Origin: Phoronis australis
Taxonomy: Eukaryota > Phoronida > Phoronidae
Direction of reading: 5' to 3'
Length of the DNA stretch: 26,262 bases
Assembly: GCA_002633005.1 (NCBI GenBank)
Contig: NMRA01000173.1
Coordinates: forward strand, 657,076-683,337
Positions 10,557 to 19,880 of this stretch are shown in pieces (positions within the stretch are counted from its first letter, which is position 1; every line of letters begins with the position of its first letter). A program made the position numbers and the translations under genes. The notes under the pieces were generated by a model, which had not been told where the DNA came from, did not search any database, and worked only from the letters and a program-made list of their open reading frames with translations.

Positions 10557-10680
10557 AAATACCGTACTCGTCCAGGTTACGGCCCATGCTCGGCTTACCG
10601 CCCACCCCCGAAAATTTCAATTTTTCATTTTTAAGCGCCCATGCTTGGCATGCTTGGCTTACCGCCCACCCCCAATTTTT
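10557..10680 (-). repeat. Iteron cluster 3 (inverted), starting AAATACCGTA
   Basis: The inverted counterpart of cluster 2. AAATACCGTA (10557-10566) is the exact reverse complement of 10071-10080, followed by GGCCCATGCTCGGCTTACCG, CCCACCCCCGAAAATTTC, TTAAGCGCCCATGC and a second ACCGCCCACCCCC. Read on the minus strand this gives about four iterons. It looks like the left end of an element extending to the right; its partner end was not found. Confidence 0.65.
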
Positions 10681-10797
10681 TATGATCGAGACTTCCGTAA
10701 AAGTATCAGTGTGCTTCTGTGAACGTTCGTCGCACAAAATTAAGATTCCAAATCGTGCACAACTCAATAACTTTTCTGTGACAATCAATCAGGTTTA

Positions 10798-11148
10798 GCG
10801 GAACCGGGATCTTGCCTTACTATGGCGGTAAAATACCCGTATTCTCATGCCCTTTACTGCAGGAGACACAACTGTTTCCTTTGGCTCGCGCGTGGAACTC
10901 GTGTCGGCATGTACTGAGACAGTGGTTGTCGAATGTATTTCATTTGCTGTAGAAGAACCAGCAAAGCAGTACTTCACAGGGATATCACGTCTGTGGCCAA
11001 CCTTTCTGCAATTCCCCGTGGCAGTACACGAAACATAACCACCCTGAGCATTGAAATAAGAAAAGACATGGTCCGTTGTGACAACTTGTGTTTCTGTTCC
11101 CGTCTTGGTTAAACGCATGTATCTAATGACTTTCACTCCTGACACCAA
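10798..11148 (-). CDS. Unrecognised minus-strand ORF, 117 codons
   Basis: An open frame of 117 codons that is less AT-biased than its flanks. The predicted protein has a segment YVSCTATGNCRKVGHRRD followed by KYCF, then a threonine/serine-rich middle, and ends in a basic stretch with several arginines. No domain is recognised. It could be an exon of a spliced gene, an internal piece of a transposon, or chance: an overlapping + frame of 63 codons (10847-11038) is also open. The stop at 10798 lies about 120 bp from iteron cluster 3, so it may belong to the same mobile element. Start site uncertain. Confidence 0.3.
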
Positions 11149-12528
11149 TTAGCGCCCAACCAAAGGCAAGAGCCCCAAAAATCAACTTGTCGTTAGCCCA
11201 ATTCGAACATTCTGTCCACGCTCTACGTGGTCAACAACTTATTATTTTTAATTCTGATTTGCCTGATAACTTATTACAAGACGTGTTTTGCTTCATTATT
11301 TTGGCAGCTGACCGAGTACCCCTTTTGCCTAATAAATGTATCGTCCTATTGTTGAGCACCTGCTTTGAATGACAGCAGTGTTGGCTTAGAATATACAATG
11401 TAATATAAAATGTTAAATGAGAATACCTGTCAATCATTAGCACGGGCTTGGTTGCCTAAGTGTCCAGCGGGAAGCAAATCTTTACACAACCAAGTGCTTC
11501 CCTTAAAAATACACCGCGAACTAGCGAAGTCTTGTCTAATCTGCCTTATCTCTCAAGAAGCTTGCCCTACTGAACGCACGCCTACCTGTAGGAATACCTT
11601 AGTTCTAAGAGATAACCAGCAGCAACCGAGGTACGTAAAAACCCAATCACGCTCAGGATCGCGACGCCACTGTATCTTCAATCCCTCAACCTAAATTTTA
11701 ACTGATATGCAATGTGTTTTTTTGCTGTGAACAAAATTTGTTGATGTATAAAGCAGAGAAAATAGAATTTAATGTTTGCTAAAATCAATTCTTCTGTTTT
11801 TGAAAACTGAAAATTAGGGTCTATATATCGAGAATCAATTTCTCTGTTTTTGAAAACTGAAAATAAGGGTCTCTATATCAAGTAGAATTTTAAGGTTAAA
11901 ATTCATCTTGCTCAAAAGTGCTACTAAGAAGCAAGTCTCTTTTATCACCAGTTTAGTTTAATCTCTTGAAAATATAGAAATAAATTCCGCCATCATACAG
12001 AGATGTTAATATGTCATAAAGCAATTACTTTCCAATTGAACGCCTGAACTGAACTAATTGCTGTTGTGTTACAGAGACGCAGCTTGTAGATTAGTTTGAG
12101 ATTTGTGTGGAGTTCAGTCGAAACCATGTTAGTTTTGAGTATATTGTATTATTGTGAAGAGGACTTAATCAGCGCCTCGTCAAACTATGAGCTATGTGGA
12201 AAGCAAAGAACATTCATAAACAGATAAGAGACAAAGTGATGCGGAGCAAAAGGTGCTTTCATTCCAAAGGAAAAGGTTCAGACAATTCTGCACCCTATTT
12301 TTTTCAACATGGAAGGGAAGATATTCTTAGTAGTGTAAGTGCTAATAACAGCATACATGAATGTCTAACAGTACATCTAAACTGAAGGGTATCGTTGTAG
12401 AATCCTCTGTGTTTGTGGAGCACAGCAGTGCCCCAAACCAATTGATCAGGGAAGCGTGTCAAACATCGCGACTACTTATAGGCCATGGGCCTTAGGCCAC
12501 AGGAGGCCTAGAAAACAACATCTGTGAC
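11149..12528. other. No gene; 50-bp tandem duplication at 11783-11879
   Basis: No recognisable gene. Two copies of a 47-bp unit with 50-bp period lie at 11783-11829 and 11833-11879; both contain TCTGTTTTTGAAAACTGAAAA then AGGGTCT...TATATC. A 94-codon + frame (11410-11694) and a 63-codon + frame (12194-12385) have no domain signature. The AGGCC-rich stretch at 12481-12511 is unusual in this AT-rich context. Confidence 0.5.
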
Positions 12529-13012
12529 CACTTTAGGGAGGCAATTTATTTCAGGCGTTTTTGATGTCGCAACTCATTGTACTTTATAAATCAATAAAGT
12601 TTCCGCGTTTAAACTTGCACATTTTTGTGAAATTTGATGTTAAAATAGTGCCAATTCAGCAAATTCTACATGGAATTAAAAAGTTAGAAAAGAAGAAAAT
12701 TAAGTGTCCATAAAGGATGATGCTGACAATAATATTTCTACAGGCTGCATTAAGTCATAATAAACATATACTTTGTTATATTTTTCAACTAAAATGTTGA
12801 ATTATGGAAGAAATATGAATTTATAGGTGACAACTGTTGGCGAAATATGTAACTATCATTCCTGTGTTTTATGCTGTTTTTACTGTTGGTAAAACTATAA
12901 TTATCAAACTGACTATGTCTCACCTTTATTTTATCACACATTTACTAATCGGTCATACAAAAACAATCACTGCTACAAGTCCAAAGCATACAATTTGTCA
13001 AAAAATGGAGAC
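12529..13012. repeat. Large direct duplication, copy 1 (484 bp)
   Basis: Starts at CACTTTAGGGAGGC and ends at AAAAATGGAGAC. It aligns along its whole length with 13430-13916, with roughly a dozen substitutions and one 3-bp indel (about 97% identity, counted by eye). Both copies contain an open frame beginning near AAATATGTAACTATCAT with the same reading, but it has no domain and is probably not a gene. The copy stops exactly where the hairpin at 13017 begins. Confidence 0.9.
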
Positions 13013-13016
13013 ATAT

Positions 13017-13176
13017 ATATTATTACATGGCGAAGTCGTTATCCCCCGTTATCTAGAGTCCGAGTGGATTTTGGAGAATTATCGCCCGAGGGGCGTTAGC
13101 CCCGAGGGTGATAATTCTCCAAAATCCACGAGGGCTCTAAATAAGGGGGATAACGGCTGAGAACATGTAATAATCT
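13017..13176. repeat. 160-bp near-perfect hairpin / foldback
   Basis: Two arms of about 78 bp (13017-13094 and 13099-13176) pair around the four-base centre GTTA (13095-13098). Conserved paired blocks are TATTACATG/CATGTAATA, GTTATCCCCC/GGGGGATAAC, TAGAG/CTCTA, and TGGATTTTGGAGAATTAT with its complement. Only an internal block of 7-9 bases (GCGAAGTC versus GGCTGAGAA) and a few single sites fail to pair. There is no coding content. This is the form of a foldback or MITE-type element. Confidence 0.85.
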
Positions 13177-13429
13177 ATTTATACCACATACTAAACGAGA
13201 AACATAGCAATGAATCGATCTACCTTTCTCGACTCGCCTCGGCTTTGTAACTACTCTCTATGTCAGAGGCCTGGGGTCGGAGGTCGTGACCTTTTAATTA
13301 AAGCCGAGCTATTTTTGTCAAATTATACTTATACTCAAAACCAATTGGAAATTTAAACAAAATAGAAATGAAGTGAATCTCTAAATTAAGGTTAAGCAAC
13401 TATTATAGCTTAAAACACGTTTTTTACAN
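13177..13429. other. Spacer between hairpin and duplication copy 2
   Basis: No gene or repeat recognised. The spacer ends with a single N at 13429, immediately before the first base of duplication copy 2, which makes this a candidate assembly join. Confidence 0.5.
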
Positions 13430-13916
13430 CACTTTAGGGAGGCAATTTATTTCAGGCGTTTTTGATGTCGCAACTCATTGTACTTTATAAATCAAAAAAG
13501 TTTCTGCGTTTAAACTTGCACATTTTTGTGAAATTTGATGTTAAAATAGTGCCAATTCAGCAAATTCTACATGGAATTAAAAAGTTAGAAAAGAAGAAAA
13601 TTAAGTGTCCATAAAGGATGATGCTGACGATAATATTTCTACAGGCTGCATTAAGTCATAATAAACACATACTTTGTTATATTTTTCAACTAAAATGTTG
13701 AGTTATGGAAGAAATATGAATTTATAGGTGACAACTGTTGGCGAAATATGTAACTATCATTCATGTGTTTTATGCTGTTTTTACTGTTGGTAAAACTATA
13801 ATTATCAAACTGACTATGTCTCACCTTTATTTTATCACATATTTACTAATCAGTCAAGATACAAAAACAATCATTGCTACAAGTCCAAAGTATACAATTT
13901 GTCAAAAAGTGGAGAC
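13430..13916. repeat. Large direct duplication, copy 2 (487 bp)
   Basis: Second copy of 12529-13012, offset by 901 bp (904 after a 3-bp insertion near 13857). It starts directly after the N at 13429 and ends at AAAGTGGAGAC. Sequence beyond the end does not match the hairpin that follows copy 1. Confidence 0.9.
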
Positions 13917-14129
13917 AAAGGTATAGCATAACAACAAATGCAATCTGAAGAAGTACAAAAGGCCGAGAAATTAACAAGATAAAAACCCATTACTAGAGAC
14001 GTAAATATGAAAATAGAAAAATATTTGACAAAGCACCGGGATCACTGGGCCAGTTACTAGCCCGGTTTCTGTCTTTTACGACGATGTCTTTCCAAGCTCC
14101 TCTGGCTGAGATGCGAGTCCATCACACCG

Positions 14130-14252
14130 TTACTCATGGTTTGACTCAATTTCATCCTTCACTTTGACATTCTCACAGTTTTGGCAGTTGCACATTTCAG
14201 GGCATTTTAGTCCAGCATTTACACAAGAACAAAATGTTTGTTTAATTACAGT
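14130..14252 (-). pseudogene. Cysteine-rich tail relic (CxCx6Cx3CxCx2C)
   Basis: On the minus strand a short open frame ending in TAA at 14130-14132 reads FCSCVNAGLKCPEMCNCQNC followed by an acidic/basic tail. Six cysteines have the spacing C-x-C-x6-C-x3-C-x-C-x2-C. From memory, this CxC-x-KAGLKC-type pattern ends a large, uncharacterised, multicopy protein family of aquatic invertebrates. The frame differs from the neighbouring coding relic at 14250-14622, whose stop lies 15 bp away, so the pair needs either an intron or a frameshift to be joined. It is more likely the broken end of an internally deleted copy. Confidence 0.45.
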
Positions 14253-14622
14253 TCACTCTGATTTTGTTTTGGACTAAGGAATTGTAGAATAGGGTAAGTT
14301 CTCCGTAATTTTGATTTCAGATTTCTAGTTCGGACACATACATTACAACCTCTTTTAGACAAAGTTTCCCCGAATAGTGATTTCAACAGAGTCAAATGCA
14401 ATATTTCATGTGATATTCGTTGCTCCACAACTTCAAAGCAAAACTCTCTGAAAATTTCACTGCTTTCACTATCGTCAGATTTCTGTTTTGTCAGTGGTCT
14501 TGTGAAGCTTTTGTAGCATGAACGATGACATTTGGTTTCAAGTGCTACCAGATCTCTTCCCTGTAATCTGATCAAAAGGTCCATGTCATTTCCTGCCTCA
14601 GCAGCATCCGAAACCAACCCAC
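14250..14622 (-). pseudogene. Partial KCHRSCY-domain exon of an invertebrate multicopy family
   Basis: A minus-strand open frame with a good acceptor (TTGATTGTAG before the exon at 14622) and a possible donor (ACT|GTAATT at 14250/14249). The protein contains GRDLVALETKCHRSCYKSFT about 25 residues in, then a basic/acidic linker and a long helical stretch, and ends ...FLSPKQNQSEL. The K-x-H-x-x-C-Y core, preceded by GxDLVAxE, resembles a zinc-ligand domain seen in uncharacterised, often repeated genes of corals, hydra, molluscs and hemichordates, probably linked to mobile elements. That family link is from memory. No upstream exon was identified, and the cysteine tail of the same family type lies immediately downstream, suggesting an internally deleted relic. 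A functional spliced exon cannot be excluded. Confidence 0.5.
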
Positions 14623-16797
14623 CTACAATCAAGCAAATTAAAAATGAAAACCGTGGTTAGAGTTTAAAAATATGGAAAGCATTGTAGGCCTGCCCTGCAA
14701 AACAATAGGTGTTGACATGTACTCAATTCTTTATTACAATAACTGAATGGAAGTACAAAGAATGATCAAAAGACAGATAGAAAACACTCAAAATAAGATG
14801 TACATATACAAGGCCTAGCTGGCTGTGGTCAAAAGTGAAAAAGATAGCCATGGGTTTGTATGCAAAATGGTCTTGAAAACAAATTTTTGTTTGAAAATTA
14901 ACATACAATTTCAGATATGCACACAAGTCTTTATAATCATGCAAGTATTCTAAATTGTACTTTCCCTCAAATAAATTTTGTTATTTCAAATAACACATAA
15001 AAGTGGAACTTTTGAAGATAGTGTTCCAACAACACTGCACAAAATTAATTTGTAAGCAAACCATCAACAAACTATGTTGAATGAGTAGAAACTCAATAAA
15101 GTGACTGTTCTCAAAATATTTGCGATACATTTCATTATTCTTCGACCATATATGTGAAACTGCACCTACATCTGAAATTCAGGCACCCATTCGCCTTTTA
15201 GCAAAACCTTTTGAGTATAAGTAGATTGAAAATGTAAATTTGGTGCTCCAGATATAGGTGCATTCTGTAGTCAATATTTACATTGATGGGCAATCACCTG
15301 GGCCCATGGTGTAATCCCCAAATTAACCATCCACACAGCACACTTGAATTTACTCGAATTGTGGCGTGCAATTGATCAATTTTCGGGGTTGAGCTTTGAG
15401 TATGGAGATTACCTCTCCACCCACCCCTGGACATAACAAAAAGTATAATTTTGATAGATATCTTACACCATGCCCAGAGTTATGGTTACTAGGAAGAGAA
15501 TAATGTACACAGAGGAAAATGTTCATCTTGTTATTGGGTTGTATATCCTACCTGCATTTGAATGCCATCACACGGGCCTGTTATTCAATGAATTACCTGG
15601 ATGCTCTATTCAAACACAAGCAGGCCAGACACTGAGTCCAGGGAACACAGTCTTTTTACCAGTTGTGCATAGGTGTGCTTTCCAGTCAGTTCGTACCTAT
15701 CAATTGCTTGATGGTAAATCTAGCCATGCAGAAAAAATCAAGTTGCCCCCTCGACATGGTCACGCGATGAAGTGACTGGAGCTACAGCCCATGGCCTATT
15801 AGCAGTGGGGCTCAACTTGCTCAATGTGTCGATCTGCCCCACATCAACTCATCTTTAAGGCATTGATACACTCCGTCACTACCTTCTTTAGACAATTATC
15901 AACAACTATTACTCAGTGTGTATTTGGTGTACAATCACAAGCAGCCACTACATGGAATTGTGCATGGATGTTATGTTATGGGAATGAACCTGCTGAGGAG
16001 AAAGACAATAGGTCCATTACCTGCAGCAGGAATAAGCCATTCATCCGATCCAGTAGGGGCATCATAGGCGACCTCACAATCATAAGACTGGCGTGTATCT
16101 AGGCAATATGGACTCACACCACCCAGAAGATAAATAGGTCCTCTCATACCAGTTGGATACATGTCGCTTTAACTATGAAAACATCTTCATCAAACAAGTG
16201 AGAAATAGTTAACATATACACACATAATCTCAAGAACTCCTGAGTTGGCCCACACTGGTGTTTCGCAGTGCACGTGCACTCAGTTGTGCCGTGCCTTGAG
16301 ACTTGTCTATTCCACACACTGACAAAACTGGTTGTGTGATAAATGTCATACTCCACATCAGGCTTTTGAAGCGATACACCACACGATTAAATTGCAACAC
16401 ATATTTCTGAACACCCGGCAAAGGTGTGAAAGGTTTGACATAATAGTATAACTCACTGTTTTCTGCAAGTGTGTGAGTACTTCAGGTGAAAACAAAAATG
16501 ACTGAAAATTGAGATTTTCAAGACAGGTCTGTTAATGGATTGGAAAGTTATAGTTCCAGAAAATAGATCAACATGGTGGTTATATTTGTGTGAATTATTT
16601 ATTTCCAATTTCAGGTAAGTTTCATGAATACTGACGCAGGTAAACAACTTAAAATGTTCAAAACCTTTATTCATGTAGTCGCACACTGTCGTGATAGGAT
16701 GTATAGCTAAGCCTTTGAACTCGGGGTGAGGATGGTATTCAAGGCAAAGAAATAAAGAAGTCTAGTAGTAGTTAAAGGAAACGTGACCAACAAATTT
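14623..16797. other. No gene recognised; short ORFs only
   Basis: Several 60-100 codon frames exist on both strands (15470-15775 +, 15824-16102 +, 15971-16356 - in two frames), but none shows a domain and they overlap each other. Given the relic at 14250-14622, some of the minus-strand frames could be decayed pieces of the same gene; I see no motif to prove it. A perfect 14-bp palindrome AGTGCACGTGCACT, containing the E-box CACGTG, lies at 16267-16280. Confidence 0.45.
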
Positions 16798-18190
16798 GAG
16801 ATGGAGATACAGAACTTGATTATGTCATCCATTGTGGAGAAGCCCATCTTGTGTTTAGGGAAGTAGTTGAGTGGGATCCGTACAGACAAGGATCAAGTGT
16901 AATAAATGACAACGACGGGCTGCAGTCAATTGTAATAAATGACAACGACGGGCTGCAGTCAATTGTAATAAATGACAACGACGGGCTGCAGTCAATTGTC
17001 GTAACAGGTCTCTGGGAAAAGTTTGAGTGCTGTATCTTTGAACATAGCTTCTTACACTAAATGACGTGGTCACCAAAATAATGACAACTGAACAATGAAA
17101 CAAATCTTTACATATATGGCAATGGGAAAGTCTACTTACTTGCAAGTGTAGGACTTTACTGTCATTCTTGGAGCACCTGCCATTTACGTCTCAAGATGGC
17201 AAAGGCAAGATTGGTAATGATCTTTAGGGACTAGCAGGTATCTGAACAAGAACGAGAAGGAAATGGTCTTCAGTGCAGTCTTAGAAGCGTGTTCCAGCAT
17301 GGAGACATTGTGAGACGAGGGCTGAGAATGGAGACATATAGCCCATGATGTATAGTGCAGGAAGACGGACATCATGAATGTGTATCCAGATATGTCAAAG
17401 CTGTTAAGAAGGAGAACCATAGTACCTAGACAAGGTAGGAGACAGACCTTAGGAAGTCAACATGGTCTGTATTGTGGTGAATGGAACCATTCATAATTCA
17501 GTTTGTATGTAGGTAATGTGTCACCTGTTACCTGTCACTTGTTACCTACACTGTTCAACCTGTGTAGATGGGACCCAGCAGAGAACACAGTGTCCTGGAC
17601 ATTGAGATATGTTTTGTCACCTCCCACAGCAGATCTCTGACTGGGAAAATACAGGTGGTGACATGATGAGGTGGACATTTTGGAGAAGACGAGTCGAGCA
17701 GGGAGAGTCATCAAACAGCTTATTGTTAGACCTGGTGAGGAGACTGTGTCTGAAGAAGCAGTCAGATCTGGTAGCAGTATACTGGATGCAGGTGCTAGAG
17801 ATTGAGAGATAAGAAGACTGACTTGTATGATATCATGACAAGGAATGGTTGACCAGACATTGTGCTTTGGGCCAGCAAATAGATGCGGTAAAACTCATAG
17901 TACTATTGGAAGAACGGGTTGAATGAGCATTCCAAAAGAAGAAGACTAAGTTTGCAGAACGAGAACAAGCAGTCAGGGACAAGGGTTCAGGTTGGCATAC
18001 GATTTCCCTGTTGAAGTTGGATGAGAGATTTCCCAGGACAATCTGTTGAGGAACTACTGACAACAGCAGCCATTATGGATGTACACTTGTAAAACAGCTG
18101 ATGAAGCCTGGACATCATGCAGTGGAGGAGATGTGAATAGCTGAACTGGCAGACATTGCTGCTGATGGGTCAGGTGACCTGACTGATCAA
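16798..18190 (+). pseudogene. Possible decayed gene, interrupted + frames
   Basis: Three + strand stretches in different frames read like protein: 16798-17058 (acidic, with VEWDPYRQ before an 11-residue triple repeat), 17170-17490 (containing SRYLNKNEKEMVFSAV) and 17609-18190 (containing AFQKKKTKFAEREQAVRDKG). They are cut by stops that are mostly TGA, with some TAG/TAA. TGA and TAG where CGA and CAG would read through are expected from C-to-T decay of a dead gene. Local base composition is less AT-rich than the flanks. Against this, minus-strand frames at 17184-17420 and 17833-18063 are also open, and no family is recognised. Confidence 0.25.
16899..16997. repeat. 33-bp perfect tandem repeat, 3 copies
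   Basis: Three identical units at 16899-16931, 16932-16964 and 16965-16997. Because 33 is a multiple of three, the + frame reads VINDNDGLQSI three times, and the minus strand is open as well. Identity between copies means recent duplication or homogenisation. Confidence 0.95.
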
Positions 18191-19675
18191 CTCTGATATT
18201 ATGCAGACGTCATTCTGTGCAATATAGACAAGAAATCATCACCAACTAATTTACCACCATGGGTGACACTTGTATTAATTGCCTAGCTACTATGTGATTT
18301 GTCTTTTACTGTGCACACTGATTAGATGTTCTATGTATGATACACTTTAGATGTAAAGTCTGTAGTTTCCTGTTATAGTAACATTAACTATAATACATTT
18401 AGTAAATATAAGGCTTTGTGTGTCCACAAGTACAACCTTATTTTGATAAGCACTGCAATGTGGGCCTGATTTGCAAGCTGGTTTCTATATTGTTGAAACA
18501 AGCTGTTGTTGACACACAATTTATGTTAATCAATGTTGGTCACCTGCACTGTCTACCCCCTATAGTTGCTCTATGTCATCATAAATTCCCAGTTGTCTGT
18601 AGTGGCAGATTGTTTCATCAATGTTTAACTCTGATTTCCAGTCTCCTGATACTGTGGTCTCTTGGCAACCAATTTTAACAGTAAAATGGTTAGGCTTGTT
18701 TGTCACATTTTTCTTGTTCACGTTTCTAGGTAAAGCTGCTAAACTTCATAAAATGTCAAAATACTGATTGCAAGTTGATAACAGGTGTATATTGCTTGCT
18801 GTGGTTGACAAAACTGAGAAAGCAACTAGTCACTGGTAATCATGATATGCAGATCTGGTAAAGAAGTGGCTCAGTGATGTCTGACCTGGATTTTCCACCA
18901 GACGCAGATTTTTCAATGAGTTTAAAATGCTGATGTTTCTAGGGCAATATGTGATATGATTGATTAGTTAGCCAACTGGGCATTAAGTGACAGATTCTAG
19001 TCATTTTAAACAAACTACTGTCTGCCAAATGCTCACAGGTTTGTTCAGGTCCTTAGGTTGTTCTATTCAATCGGTCAGTTTTCAGTAGTCAGCCAAACAC
19101 AGACTGTTGCTAGGTACGAGTTACCGCACATTCAACTGTTGTGTCATGATGCGTTTTGGGGCCCCAGTAATACAAAATAATAAAAATAAAAATAAAAATG
19201 TGGGGTCCTATGTATCTTGTAACATTTGCTTTAATCATGATGGTTCCTTATGCTTTGATATGACGGACAACTACGTGGTAAAAAATGTCAGGAATCACAC
19301 TTCTCATTCAAATTTAGAATTGCATGCTATAACCCGTAGGGTGTGCTAAGAATGAAAGGTCAAACTTATCTATCCTTGATCATGAACATGTATTCACAAT
19401 AAGTTCAAGGCAAAACATGACAATTTGCAGTGCCCATTTTGATAATGAACAGAAAATCTGTCCGTCTGCAACGTCTGGTGAAAGTCATATAAGGAGTTTT
19501 TGCAGATATTTTGGAAATTATAATTTTTTTGCGAAGTCGAGTGACCACAGAAGTCTATTCTGTGAAACAATGTCTTTGATCTTTTCTATTTTTTGGTGTT
19601 AAGTTCAATTAAGGTGTTAGGACTTAGTAATTGTGTGAAAATTTTGCTCTAAAATTTGGTGTTTGTTTTCTATGT
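18191..19675. other. No gene recognised
   Basis: AT-rich DNA. The open frame at 18418-18678 (86 codons) is hydrophobic, without a recognisable domain. A short (AAAAT)n-like run lies at about 19177-19199. No RNA gene seen. Confidence 0.5.
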
Positions 19676-19880
19676 ACTTCAGTTGGCCATACATTTGTCT
19701 GCTATCCTTGTTATCTATAGACTTCAGTTTGCAATACATTTGTCTGCTATCCTTGTTATCTATAGACTTCAGTTTGCAATACATTTGTCTGCTATCCTTG
19801 TTATCTATAGACTTCAGTTTGCAATACATTTGTCTGCTATCCTTGTTATCTATAGACTTCAGTTTGCAATACATTTGTCT
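19676..19880. repeat. 45-bp minisatellite, 4.6 copies
   Basis: Units start at 19676, 19721, 19766, 19811 and 19856 (25 bp only). The core is CTTCAGTTTGCAATACATTT followed by GTCTGCTATCCTTGTTATC. Copy 1 differs slightly (GGCCATACA instead of TGCAATACA); copies 2 to 4 are identical. The 45-bp period keeps frames open on both strands, giving artificial 15-residue protein repeats. Confidence 0.95.

Noticed and set aside
10324-10722. 132-codon + strand open frame
   Set aside because: It crosses the boundary of the inverted iteron cluster and shows no domain; probably chance.
12837-13160. 107-codon + frame, with a related frame at 13738-13926
   Set aside because: The similarity is due to the DNA duplication. 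The longer version runs into the hairpin, and the residues are typical of translated AT-rich DNA.
15470-15775. 101-codon + frame as a gene
   Set aside because: No recognisable domain, no upstream promoter or clear splice sites, and competing frames on the other strand.
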